In this document: in pieces, positions 26,590-34,972 of the stretch
Position numbering within the stretch: position 1 is the stretch's first letter
How the letters are laid out: the number at the start of each line of letters is the position of its first letter
Assembly: GCF_016863135.1 (NCBI RefSeq)
Contig: NZ_BOOH01000021.1
Span: 186,001 to 250,000 of the forward strand
Length of the DNA: 64,000 nucleotides
Source of the DNA: Planobispora longispora
GTDB lineage: Bacteria > Actinomycetota > Actinomycetes > Streptosporangiales > Streptosporangiaceae
Reading direction: 5' to 3'
Made by a program: the position numbers and the translations under genes
The notes under the pieces: generated by a model
Database searches by the model: none
Told to the model about the DNA's origin: nothing
What the model saw: the letters and a program-made list of their open reading frames with translations, nothing else

Positions 26590-27894
26590 TCACGGGCCCA
26601 GGACGGTGTCCAGATAGTCGTTGGCGAACAGGCGGTCCGGGTCCAGCCGGTCGCGCAGGTCCCGGAAGTCGGCGAACCGCGGGTAGACCCCGGCCAGGTA
26701 GGCGGCGTCGCGGGTGTGCAGCTTCCCCCAGTGCGGGCGTCCCCCGAGCCGCGTCATGATCTCCTCGACGCCCTCGAAGTAGGCCGGGTTGGGCGTGGGC
26801 CGGTAGATGTGGCAGGCGATGTAGGCCGTGTCGCGGCCGTAGGCCGTCGACAGCCAGGCGTCGGCGGGCGGGGTGACCCGCACCTCGATCGGGAAGGTGA
26901 TCTTCCAGTCGCTCCGCTCGACGAGGTCGCGGGTCTCGCGCAGGGCCTGGCCGAGGCGCTCGCGCGGGATGGCGTACTCCATCTCCAGGAACCTCACCTC
27001 CCGCACGCTGGTGAAGATCTTGTAGGACGTGTCGGTGCAGGCGGAGGCGGACAGCGCCGCCGCGGAGACCGCGTTCAGCCGCGGGATCGCGCCCGGGAAG
27101 CGGGCGCCGATCCCGCACAGCGCGCCGAACAGGGTGTTCTCCAGGAACGTGTTGTCCAGCCAGTGCTTGAACGCCCCCGGCGGGTTCGCCGGTCCGGGGC
27201 TGCGGTTGTTCCGCTTGGTCAGGCAGGTGTCGGTGTGCGGCAGCCAGAAGAAGTCCAGGTGCTCGTTCTCCGCCGTGATCGTGTCGAGCGAGCCGAGGAT
27301 CTCGCTCAGCGCCATCGGCTGCCGGACGCTGCGCAGCAGGAAGGACGGCTCCACCCGGAAGGTCACCGAGGTCAGCACGCCGAGCGCGCCCAGGCCCACC
27401 CGGGCTGCGTCGAACAGGTCCCGGTCCTGGCCCCCGCCGTCCGCGCGGACCGTGACGATCTCACCGTCGGCGAGCACCATCTCCAGCGCGAGCACCTGGT
27501 CGGCCAGGCCCCCGACGTCCCGGCCGGTGCCGTGGGTGCCGGTCTGGATGGCCCCGGCCAGCGTCTGGGCGGTGATGTCACCCATGTTCGCCAGGGCCAG
27601 GCCCATCCGGTGGAGCTCCTCGTTGAGCTCCCGCAGCGGCGTGCCCGCCGCCGCCCTCACCCAGCCCTCGCCGGTCTCCAGGATCCCGGTCAGTCCCTCC
27701 GGCCGCAGCAGCAGGCCGTCGGTGAGCGCCACCCCGGTGAACGAGTGGCCGGTGCCGACCATGCGCACCCGCCGGCCGGACGCCGCGGCGTCCCGTACGG
27801 CACGTGCCACCTCCCCGGCCGAGGAGGGGGTGCGGATCTCGGCGGGCACGGCGGACTGGTTGCCCGCCCAGTTACGGAACTCGCTCATAAACAT
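26590..27894 (-). CDS. FAD-dependent D-arabinono-1,4-lactone oxidase-family protein
   Basis: A 434-residue VAO-type flavoprotein. The FAD-binding half begins IRTPSSAGEVARAVRDA and has RVRMVGTGHSFTG, whose His is the residue that carries covalent FAD in aldonolactone and alditol oxidases. Further FAD contacts are GDITAQTLAGAIQTGTHGTG. The C-terminal ALO domain ends with the family hallmark GGRPHWGKLH. Likely substrates are sugar lactones or alditols. The ATG is 10 nt after the stop of the upstream MFS gene, so the two probably form an operon. ATG 27888 is a possible alternative start. Confidence 0.88.
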   Translation of the reverse strand: MFMSEFRNWAGNQSAVPAEIRTPSSAGEVARAVRDAAASGRRVRMVGTGHSFTGVALTDGLLLRPEGLTGILETGEGWVRAAAGTPLRELNEELHRMGLALANMGDITAQTLAGAIQTGTHGTGRDVGGLADQVLALEMVLADGEIVTVRADGGGQDRDLFDAARVGLGALGVLTSVTFRVEPSFLLRSVRQPMALSEILGSLDTITAENEHLDFFWLPHTDTCLTKRNNRSPGPANPPGAFKHWLDNTFLENTLFGALCGIGARFPGAIPRLNAVSAAALSASACTDTSYKIFTSVREVRFLEMEYAIPRERLGQALRETRDLVERSDWKITFPIEVRVTPPADAWLSTAYGRDTAYIACHIYRPTPNPAYFEGVEEIMTRLGGRPHWGKLHTRDAAYLAGVYPRFADFRDLRDRLDPDRLFANDYLDTVLGP

Positions 27895-27903
27895 GAAAGA
27901 TAC

Positions 27904-29100
27904 TCATGATTTCTGCCGGGCAACAGGGGTGCGCAGCCACGCCGAGCCCCCGATCCCGATGGCCACGGCCAGCAGGGCGCATCCGAAGGCGAAGACGTAG
28001 GCGTCGGAAGCGCCGTAGGCGTCGGTGAGCCGCCCGCCGGCCCAGGCGCCGAGCGCCACGCCGAACCCGACCGCGGTGGAGACCCAGGTCATGCCCTCGG
28101 TGAGCAGGTGGGCCGGGACCAGCCGCTCGATCAGCGCGTAACCGGCGATGATCGTGGGCGAGATGGCCAGCCCGGCGACGAACAGCGCCACGGCCATCAC
28201 CCAGACGTCGCCGATCAGCGCGATCGGGGTGAACCCCGCCGCGAACACCGCCAGCGCGCGGATGAACCGGCTGCGCAGGGAGGCCTCCCAGCGTCGCGCG
28301 CCGTACCAGAGCCCGGAGATCAGACTGCCGCTCGCGATCGCGGCCAGCAGGAGACCGGCGGCGGGCTTGACCCCGCGCTCCTCGGCGAAGGCGACCGTGA
28401 TCAGGTCGACCGCGCCGAAGACCGCGCCCATGGCCAGGAAGACGCAGGACAGCAGGGCGATCCCCGGGATGGTGATCGGCGTGCCGGAGTGCTTCCCGCC
28501 CACGCGGACCGGCGGCTCGGTGGCGCGCTGCATGGCGAAGACGAGTGTGCCGCCGACCGCGCAGACCAGCGTCACGATCAGTCCGGCGTACGGGTTGACC
28601 ATGGTGGCCAGGGCGGTGACGAGCGCGGGCCCGGCGACGAAGACGACCTCGTCGGCGACCGACTCGAACGAGAACGCGGTGTGCAGCTGGTCCGTCCCGC
28701 CCAGCAGGTGGGTCCAGCGGGTCCGCACCAGCGAGCCGAGCGGGACCGCGGCCGCTCCGATCACGATGCCGACGGCGAACAGGGTCCAGGACGGCGCACC
28801 GAACTCGACGCAGAGCATCAGGGCGGCCAGCGCGGTACCGTGCGTGAGAACGAGTGGGACGATTACCCTGGCCTGACCGAATCTGTCCACCAGGCGTCCC
28901 ATGAGGGGCGCGGCGACGGCGTAGGAGACGTTGACGGTGCCCGCGACCGCGCCCGCCATGCCGTACGAGCGGGTGAGCTCCTGGATGAGCAGCATGATGC
29001 CGAGTCCGAGCATCGACATGGGCATCCGCCCGATCAGCCCCGAGATCACGAAGCCCTTGACGCCGGGCCTGCTGAACAGCTCCCGATACGGCCCGACCAC
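27904..29100 (-). CDS. MFS transporter
   Basis: A 398-residue integral membrane protein with about 12 hydrophobic helices. The MFS signature between helices 2 and 3 is seen as APLMGRLVDRFGQARVIVP. It resembles drug- or sugar-efflux members, but the substrate is not evident. The GTG at 29100 is chosen because AAAGGGGA precedes it; the frame is open far upstream but changes character there. The gene is followed after 10 nt by the FAD oxidase, which suggests that the transporter handles the substrate or product of that enzyme. It is divergent from the transglycosylase at 29218. Confidence 0.88.
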   Translation of the reverse strand: MVGPYRELFSRPGVKGFVISGLIGRMPMSMLGLGIMLLIQELTRSYGMAGAVAGTVNVSYAVAAPLMGRLVDRFGQARVIVPLVLTHGTALAALMLCVEFGAPSWTLFAVGIVIGAAAVPLGSLVRTRWTHLLGGTDQLHTAFSFESVADEVVFVAGPALVTALATMVNPYAGLIVTLVCAVGGTLVFAMQRATEPPVRVGGKHSGTPITIPGIALLSCVFLAMGAVFGAVDLITVAFAEERGVKPAAGLLLAAIASGSLISGLWYGARRWEASLRSRFIRALAVFAAGFTPIALIGDVWVMAVALFVAGLAISPTIIAGYALIERLVPAHLLTEGMTWVSTAVGFGVALGAWAGGRLTDAYGASDAYVFAFGCALLAVAIGIGGSAWLRTPVARQKS

Positions 29101-29217
29101 CGATATTCCCCTTTCGTGCCTGCAATGTATGAATTCGCCTGACTTTTCCGCACAAAACGGCGAGACTGCAAACAGTTTTGTGCATGGCAGTACATACCGC
29201 GTCCCGTTGGAGCCAAA

Positions 29218-30471
29218 ATGAGCCCGGCCGAGCCTCTTCCCCGGCCGAAGGTCCTCCTCGCGCTCCTGGCCGGGGTGCTCGCCCTGGCCGCCGCCGGCGG
29301 CGCGGTCTTCCTCGTCGCACGGCCCCTCCTGGCCCCCGCCCCGGCGGTCTCCGGCGCGGCCGCCGTCCGGGCCGAGGTCCCCGACCTGGCGGCGCTCGCC
29401 CCGCAGCCCCGCGAGCCCGCCGCGGTCCCGTCCGCCGCGCTCCCGTCCGCCGGGGCCGGACCCGCCGAGACGGCCCAGGTCACCGCAGGCCCCGGGATCA
29501 CCCCCACGCCGCCCCGGGTGATGGTGATCTCCCATTCCACCCTGACCCACCAGACCAAGCGGGACATCGCCGGGCTCAAGCACGTCGAGAAGATCGATTC
29601 TTTCGACGGCGGGGCGGTCAAGGTCTCCGGGGTCGGCCTCAACCTGCTCGCGGTCGACCCCGCCCGCTTCCGCGCCTGGGCGCCCGAGGAGGTGGCCGGG
29701 CAGCAGGAGGTCTGGAACGCGCTGCTGCGGGGCGAGTTCGTCGCCGACAGTACGGCGGTGCGCCGCCTCGGGCTCGCGCTCGGCTCGTACTACCAGGTGG
29801 ACGGCGGGCCCCGGCTGCGGGTCGCGGCCTCGGCCCCGTTCGGGCTGCCCGGGGTGGACGGCCTGGTGGGGGAGGAGACGGGACGCCGCCTGGGACTGCT
29901 GCCCGGGGCGGCCCTGCTGGTGCACGGCCCGGAGAGGGCGGCGAGCGCGCTCGACGCCGGGGTGCGCAAGCTGCTGGGCTCGGGGGCGCAGGTGGTCGCG
30001 GTGGGCGAGCGCCGCGCGGCGAGCGCCCCGGCGAAGGCCCGGGCGAGCACCCCGCCGCGGCCGCGGGCGGCGGGCCGGGTGACGGTCGGGCGGCCCGGCA
30101 CCTACCTGGAGCTGTACCGCAAGTCGGCCGGGGTCTGCCCCGGCCTGTCCTGGACGGTGCTGGCCGCGATCGGCCAGGTGGAGAGCTCGCACGGGCGCAA
30201 CAACGGCCCGTCCTCGGCCGGTGCGCAGGGACCGATGCAGTTCATGCCCGCGACCTGGAAGGCCTACGGCGTGGACGGCGACGGCGACGGCGTGGCCGAC
30301 ATCTGGAGCCCCTACGACGCCGTTCCCTCGGCGGCCAACTACCTGTGCGCCAACGGCGCGGGCCAGGGCGGCAAGAAGCTGGAGAAGGCCGTCTGGTTCT
30401 ACAACCACTCGTGGTCGTACGTCAGGAAGGTCCTGTCGATATCCGAGGCCTACGCCCGCGCCTACCCGTGA
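29218..30471 (+). CDS. membrane-anchored lytic transglycosylase
   Basis: A 417-residue exported muramidase. An N-terminal hydrophobic helix (VLLALLAGVLALAAAGGAVFLVA) acts as a signal anchor. The middle domain (residues 100-260: VMVISHSTLTHQTKRDIAGL) has no clear family. The C-terminal SLT-type domain starts near residue 310 with WTVLAAIGQVESSHGR, whose Glu near residue 322 is the likely catalyst, then AQGPMQFMPATWKAYGVDGDGDG, which includes an Asp-rich loop that may bind a metal, and YNHSWSYV. Similar C-terminal motifs occur in the protein encoded at 3956-5008. The ATG has a weak TTGGAG upstream. Confidence 0.85.
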   Translation: MSPAEPLPRPKVLLALLAGVLALAAAGGAVFLVARPLLAPAPAVSGAAAVRAEVPDLAALAPQPREPAAVPSAALPSAGAGPAETAQVTAGPGITPTPPRVMVISHSTLTHQTKRDIAGLKHVEKIDSFDGGAVKVSGVGLNLLAVDPARFRAWAPEEVAGQQEVWNALLRGEFVADSTAVRRLGLALGSYYQVDGGPRLRVAASAPFGLPGVDGLVGEETGRRLGLLPGAALLVHGPERAASALDAGVRKLLGSGAQVVAVGERRAASAPAKARASTPPRPRAAGRVTVGRPGTYLELYRKSAGVCPGLSWTVLAAIGQVESSHGRNNGPSSAGAQGPMQFMPATWKAYGVDGDGDGVADIWSPYDAVPSAANYLCANGAGQGGKKLEKAVWFYNHSWSYVRKVLSISEAYARAYP

Positions 30472-30553
30472 GAGCCGCGCCCGCCGGCGAGGCCCGCGCC
30501 TACCCGTGGGAGCCGCGCCCGCCGGCGAGGGCCCCGGCTACCCGTGGGAGCCG
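30455..30553. repeat. 38-bp repeat spanning the 3' ends of two convergent genes
   Basis: Copies at 30455-30492 and 30493-30530 differ at one or two positions, and a partial third starts at 30531. The first copy contains the last codons and TGA of the transglycosylase; the third contains the end of hemH on the other strand. Confidence 0.85.
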
Positions 30554-31527
30554 TTCGGCCCCTGACGGCGCGGCGGCGCCGGGCAGCAGGTCATCCCGCA
30601 GGCCGTCGGCTCCGGTTCGGCCAGCAGCTCGCCGACCAGCGCGACGAACCGCGGGTGCGTGCCCGCCGTGGCGGCCCGGGTCAGCGGGAGGCCGAGCTTG
30701 GCCGCCAGGTCCTTGGCCTCCACGTCGAGGTCGTAGACGACCTCCATGTGGTCGGAGACGAAGCCGATCGGGACCAGCACCACCGCCGGGACGTCCTGCG
30801 CGGCGAGCTCCTCGAGGTGGTCGCAGACGTCGGGCTCCAGCCACGGGATGTGCGGCGCGCCGCTGCGGCTCTGCCAGACCAGGTCCCACTCCCGGTCGCC
30901 GCCCAGCCCGGCCACGACCAGCGCGGCCGTTCTGGCCAGCTGGGTCTCGTAGAGCCCGCCGCCGGGCCCGGCCGTCCTGGCCATGGAGGTCGGGATGCTG
31001 TGCGCGGTGAAGACCAGCCGCGCGGCGTCCCGGTGCTCGGCGGGCAGCCGGTCCAGGGCCTGGCGGGTGTGGTCCACCATGGCCGCGACGAAGCCCGGGT
31101 GGTCGTGGTAGTGGCGGAGCTTGACGATCTCCGGGGCGTCCTCCACGGCGGCCCTGGCCAGGGCGATGTCGTCGATGTACTGCCGGCAGGAGGAGTAGGA
31201 GCCGTAGGCGGAGGTGACGAACGCCGCCGCCCTGCGCACCCCGTCGGCGGCCATCTGCCGGAGTGTGTCCTCCAGGTAAGGGTGCCAGTTGCGGTTGCCC
31301 CAGTAGATCGGCAGATCGACGGTCGGCCCGACGGCCGCGATCAGGTCGCGGCACTGCCGGTTGATCGGGCTGACTCCGCCGAATCGCTGGTAGTGGGCCT
31401 CGACCTCCAGCAGGCGTTCCCTCGGAACCCCCCGGCCGCGCACCACGTTCTCCAGGAACGGCATCACATCGTCCGGCTTCTCCGGGCCTCCGAACGAGAC
31501 CACGAGAAGCGCGTCGTAAGTCCCCAT
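30538..31527 (-). CDS. hemH: ferrochelatase (coproporphyrin-type, Fe-S)
   Basis: A 329-residue enzyme that inserts ferrous iron into the porphyrin at the end of heme synthesis; actinobacterial forms act on coproporphyrin III. The N-terminal YDALLVVSFGGPEKPDDVMPFL and the substrate loop GGVSPINRQC are conserved. The catalytic His lies in FTAHSIPTSMA, with PIGFVSDHMEVVYDLD further on. Cysteines in SYSSCRQY and in the C-terminal CGMTCC fit the [2Fe-2S] cluster of actinobacterial ferrochelatases. The ATG at 31527 follows GGATGAG; an in-frame ATG six codons upstream is possible. No other heme genes are nearby. Confidence 0.94.
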   Translation of the reverse strand: MGTYDALLVVSFGGPEKPDDVMPFLENVVRGRGVPRERLLEVEAHYQRFGGVSPINRQCRDLIAAVGPTVDLPIYWGNRNWHPYLEDTLRQMAADGVRRAAAFVTSAYGSYSSCRQYIDDIALARAAVEDAPEIVKLRHYHDHPGFVAAMVDHTRQALDRLPAEHRDAARLVFTAHSIPTSMARTAGPGGGLYETQLARTAALVVAGLGGDREWDLVWQSRSGAPHIPWLEPDVCDHLEELAAQDVPAVVLVPIGFVSDHMEVVYDLDVEAKDLAAKLGLPLTRAATAGTHPRFVALVGELLAEPEPTACGMTCCPAPPRRQGPNGSHG

Positions 31528-31628
31528 GTGCTCATCCAACCGCATGCCGGGACGTACTCGGATCCGGGTGCCGCCGGGGTGGGGGAGGGCTCGCCGGACG
31601 GGAAGGTGATCGTGTCAGACCGTAGAGG

Positions 31629-31634
31629 TAGGTT
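31629..31634 (+). promoter_or_regulatory. -10 element TAGGTT, leaderless candidate
   Basis: TAGGTT ends 7 nt before GTG 31642 of the S9 peptidase gene. A TAGAGG also lies just upstream. No -35 consensus is clear. Confidence 0.35.
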
Positions 31635-31641
31635 CGGTAGC

Positions 31642-33630
31642 GTGACCTCTTTTTCTGACATGCATGACTATGTCGGTGTACCTCGCCTGACCTCGCTGCG
31701 TCTCTCCCCGGACGGCGGCCGCCTGGTGGGCGTGGTGCAGGCGCTCAACCCGGACGGCAAGTCCTACGGAACCGCCCTGTGGGAGATCCCTCTCGACGGG
31801 CGCAGGCCGTACCGGCTGACCAGATCCCTCAAGGGCGAGGCGGGGGCCGAGTTCACCGCCGAGGGCGACGTCCTGTTCGGGTCCCGCCGTCCCGACCCGA
31901 CGGTGAAGGACCCCGACGACGAGGTCTCCGCGCTCTGGCTGCTGCCCGCCGCCGGCGGCGAGGCCCGGCAGGTGGCCTCCCGGCCCGGCGGGATCGACGG
32001 CTTCGCGACCGGCGGGCCGACCGTGGTCTTCGCCTCCGGGGTGCTCCCCGGCGACGAGTCGACCGAGGCCGAGCGGCGCAAGGCCCGCAAGGACGCCGGG
32101 ATCAGCGCGATCCTGCACGAGGGCTACCCGGTGCGCTACTGGGACCACGACCTGGGGCCCGGCGAGACCCGGCTGTTCGCCGGGACGGTGGGCGAGGACC
32201 GGCTGGCCGACGTCAGGGATCTCACGCCGGAGCCGGGCAAGGCGCTCACCAACGCCTCCTACGAGGTCACTCCGGACGGGGCCACGGCGATCGCCACCTG
32301 GGCGGCCGTGCTGCCGGGCGGAGAGCTCCGCTCCGACCTGGTCGCCATCGAGATCGCGGGCGGAGGGGCCCGCCGGGTGCTGGCCAGCGAGGACGGCCAC
32401 GACTTCGAGGGGCCGCTGGCGGTCTCGCCCGACGGCCGCCGGGTCGCCTGCGTGCGCAGCAGCCATGCCGACACCCGCACGATCCCCGAGGTCACGCTCT
32501 GGATCGTCGACCTGGCCACCGGCGAGGGGCACGCGGCGGGCGGGGAGCTCTGGCCGTCGGAGATCAGGTGGGCGCCCGACTCGGCCTCGCTCTACGTCGT
32601 CGCCGACCACCGGGGCCGCCGCCCGGTCTTCCGCGTCCCGGCCGACGGCTCCGAGCCGGTACGGCTCACCGCCGACGACGCCGCCTACTCCGCGGTCAAC
32701 GTCGCCCCCGGCGGGACCCTGTACGCGCTGCGCAGCGGCGTGGACCGGGCGGCCGGCCCGGTCAGGATCACCCTGGAGGGCGCGGCCGGCACGGTCGAGG
32801 AGCTCGCCTCCCCGGCCCCCGAGCTGGAACCGCCCGGCACGCTCACCGAGGTCACCGCGACCGCCGACGACGGCGCGGAGATCCGCGCCTGGCTGGTGCT
32901 GCCCGAGGGCGCCTCCGCCGACAACCCGGCGCCGCTGCTGCTGTGGGTCCACGGCGGGCCGCTGAGCAGCTGGAACGACTGGTCCTGGCGGTGGAACCCG
33001 TGGATCATGGCGGCGCACGGCTACGCCGTCCTGCTGCCCGACCCGTGCCTGTCCACCGGCTACGGGCCGGAGATGATCCGGCGCGGCTGGGCGAACTGGG
33101 GCCCGCGCACCCACGCCGACCTGATGGCGATCACCGACGCGGCGCTGGAGGTTCCCGGGATCGACCCGGGCCGGACCGCCGCGATGGGCGGATCCTTCGG
33201 CGGCTACATGGCCAACTGGATCGCCGGGCACACCGACCGGTTCAGGGCGATCGTCACCCACGCCTCGCTGTGGCACCTCGAGCAGTTCGCCGGGACCACC
33301 GACGCGTCCATGTACTGGCAGCGGGAGTTCGGCGAGCCGGGCGGCGAGCTGTACGACACGCTCTCCCCGCACCGGTCGCTGGAGAAGATCACCACGCCGA
33401 TGCTGGTCATCCACGGCGACAAGGACTACCGGGTGCCGATCGGCGAAGGTCTGCGCCTCTGGTGGGATCTGCAGCGCTCCGGCGTGGAGGCGAAGTTCCT
33501 GTACTTCCCCGACGAGAACCACTGGGTGCTCAAGCCGGGCAACGCCGTCGTCTGGTACGAGACCGTCCTGGCCTTCCTGGCGCAGCACGTCCTGGGCCAG
33601 GAGTGGAAGCGGCCGGAGTCGCTCTCCTGA
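31642..33630 (+). CDS. S9-family peptidase (prolyl oligopeptidase / acylaminoacyl peptidase type)
   Basis: A 662-residue cytoplasmic serine peptidase. The first 400 residues are WD40-like beta-propeller repeats (LRLSPDGGRLVGVVQ, LAVSPDGRRVACVR). The C-terminal alpha/beta-hydrolase domain has the oxyanion region LLLWVHGGPLSSW, the nucleophile GGSFGGYMANW, the acid in VIHGDKDYRVP and the base in ENHWVL. The arrangement matches acylaminoacyl-peptidases and dipeptidyl peptidase relatives. The GTG start lies 7 nt after TAGGTT (31629-31634), suggesting a leaderless mRNA, and is divergent from hemH. A terminator follows at 33659-33689. Confidence 0.92.
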   Translation: MTSFSDMHDYVGVPRLTSLRLSPDGGRLVGVVQALNPDGKSYGTALWEIPLDGRRPYRLTRSLKGEAGAEFTAEGDVLFGSRRPDPTVKDPDDEVSALWLLPAAGGEARQVASRPGGIDGFATGGPTVVFASGVLPGDESTEAERRKARKDAGISAILHEGYPVRYWDHDLGPGETRLFAGTVGEDRLADVRDLTPEPGKALTNASYEVTPDGATAIATWAAVLPGGELRSDLVAIEIAGGGARRVLASEDGHDFEGPLAVSPDGRRVACVRSSHADTRTIPEVTLWIVDLATGEGHAAGGELWPSEIRWAPDSASLYVVADHRGRRPVFRVPADGSEPVRLTADDAAYSAVNVAPGGTLYALRSGVDRAAGPVRITLEGAAGTVEELASPAPELEPPGTLTEVTATADDGAEIRAWLVLPEGASADNPAPLLLWVHGGPLSSWNDWSWRWNPWIMAAHGYAVLLPDPCLSTGYGPEMIRRGWANWGPRTHADLMAITDAALEVPGIDPGRTAAMGGSFGGYMANWIAGHTDRFRAIVTHASLWHLEQFAGTTDASMYWQREFGEPGGELYDTLSPHRSLEKITTPMLVIHGDKDYRVPIGEGLRLWWDLQRSGVEAKFLYFPDENHWVLKPGNAVVWYETVLAFLAQHVLGQEWKRPESLS

Positions 33631-33658
33631 ACGTCCCTCTCCGGGACGACGCCCTGAC

Positions 33659-33689
33659 CCCGTGCGGCCGGTGGGAGCGGCCGCACGGG
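33659..33689 (+). terminator. hairpin terminator of the S9 peptidase gene
   Basis: A perfect 11-bp stem (CCGTGCGGCC core) with a 9-nt loop, starting 28 bp after the stop. Outer GACCCC/GGGGTC segments can extend it. Confidence 0.75.
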
Positions 33690-33729
33690 ACGATGGGGTC
33701 GTGAGACGAGTGAGAGACGGGGAGCGGCC

Positions 33730-34518
33730 ATGAGCACCGTTTATCTGGAACTGGCCGAGCGGATCGCCCGTGAGGCCGGGGAGATGCTCCTGGCCAAGCG
33801 GCCCGCCCGGCCCGAGGTGCTGGCCACCAAGTCCAGTCCCACCGATGTGGTGACCGCGCTGGACAGGGCCGCGGAAGAGCTGATCCGCACCAGGATCAAG
33901 GAGGCCAGGCCGGACGACGCGATCCTGGGCGAGGAGGGCGGCGCCACCGGCGACGGCCGCGTCCGGTGGATCGTCGATCCCATCGACGGGACGGTCAACT
34001 TCCTGTACGGCCTGCCCGAGTGGTCGGTCAGCATCGCGGTCGAGGTCGACGGCGAGGTCGTCGCGGGCGTGGTCGACGTCGTGCCCCGCGGAGAGGTCTT
34101 CACGGCCGCCAAGGGCGAGGGCGCGTGGCTGGCCGGCGAGCGGTTGCGCTGCAACACCGGCGTGCCGCTGGACCAGGCGCTGATCGCCACCGGCTTCGGC
34201 TACGACCCCGGGCGGCGGGCGGTGCAGGCGGAGGTGCTCGCGCACGTGGTGCCGCGCGTGCGCGACATCCGCCGGGGCGGCTCGGCGGCCTCGGACCTGT
34301 GCGCGGTCGCGGCCGGGCGGGTGGACGGGTACTACGAGCGCGGCCCGCAGTACTGGGACTACGCGGCCGGGGGGCTCGTCGCGGCGGAGTCGGGGGCCAG
34401 GGTCGGCGGCATGCACGGCAAGCCGTACAACCCCGGGCTGACGCTCTGCGCGGCGCCCGGCCTGTTCGAGGCGCTCCACGACCTGCTGGCCCCGCTGGAC
34501 CCCGAGCGCGACGCCTGA
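33730..34518 (+). CDS. inositol monophosphatase family protein
   Basis: A 262-residue Mg2+-dependent phosphatase of the IMPase/SuhB family. Metal-binding motifs are complete: GEEGG near residue 67, WIVDPIDGTVNFLYG near residue 80 and QYWDYAAGGLVAAESG near residue 210. Likely substrates are inositol-1-phosphate or related sugar phosphates; histidinol phosphate is handled by close relatives. A GGGGAG ribosome-binding site precedes the ATG. From memory, hemH, an IMPase gene and cutRS also lie together in Streptomyces. Confidence 0.92.
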   Translation: MSTVYLELAERIAREAGEMLLAKRPARPEVLATKSSPTDVVTALDRAAEELIRTRIKEARPDDAILGEEGGATGDGRVRWIVDPIDGTVNFLYGLPEWSVSIAVEVDGEVVAGVVDVVPRGEVFTAAKGEGAWLAGERLRCNTGVPLDQALIATGFGYDPGRRAVQAEVLAHVVPRVRDIRRGGSAASDLCAVAAGRVDGYYERGPQYWDYAAGGLVAAESGARVGGMHGKPYNPGLTLCAAPGLFEALHDLLAPLDPERDA

Positions 34519-34540
34519 TCCGGCGGGCGCGGACGCACGA

Positions 34541-34576
34541 GGGCCCCTCGTTCCTCCGGGGAGGAGCGAGGGGCCC
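34541..34576. terminator. bidirectional hairpin terminator
   Basis: A 16-bp inverted repeat with one wobble pair (GGGCCCCTCGTTCCTC arm) and a 4-nt loop. It separates the IMPase gene from the convergent 54-codon gene. Confidence 0.9.
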
Positions 34577-34588
34577 CGTCACGTCTGG

Positions 34589-34753
34589 TCAGCGCTGGAG
34601 CGGGACGCCGTTGTCGGTCGCGAGACGGCGGAGGTCCTCGATCTCGGCGGTGAGGGTGTCGGCGAGGTAGTCGTCGCCGGTGGACCTGGCCTCCTGCAGG
34701 TTCTTGTAGGCCTGGTCGAGGCGGTGTTCGATCGTGGTCGTGAACTCGCCCAT
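34589..34753 (-). CDS. small conserved-looking acidic protein
   Basis: A 54-residue protein that I do not recognise by name. It is soluble and helical: IEHRLDQAYKNLQEARSTG followed by DTLTAEIEDLRRLATDNG, a pattern that suggests an antiparallel helical hairpin or a coiled coil. The ATG has a strong AAGAAGGTGAG site, the gene ends at a strong shared terminator, and codon bias is typical, so it is very likely expressed. It is divergent from cutR. Function is unknown; a small dimeric adaptor is a guess. Confidence 0.7.
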   Translation of the reverse strand: MGEFTTTIEHRLDQAYKNLQEARSTGDDYLADTLTAEIEDLRRLATDNGVPLQR

Positions 34754-34890
34754 CTCACCTTCTTTCTCATGGGGGGCCGGAGGGTGTTCCGAAGCAGGGA
34801 CTGGGAGCGTCTGTACCCATCGCGTGGACTGCCCTAAACCTGCCTGTGTCATACATCACCGTGGGTGTGCTTATCGTGGCGGTGGCCTTA

Positions 34891-34911
34891 CCACCGGCTT
34901 ACGGCCGGTGG
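34891..34911. promoter_or_regulatory. inverted repeat upstream of cutR
   Basis: CCACCGGC and GCCGGTGG separated by 5 nt. It is located 62-82 bp upstream of the response-regulator start in the divergent promoter region; it could be an operator or a 5'-UTR hairpin. Confidence 0.35.
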
Positions 34912-34972
34912 GGTGAGAATGGGGAACCGTTCGGGCGGCTGTCCGGCGGACTGCAGGGAGGTGTCAGAGGCC

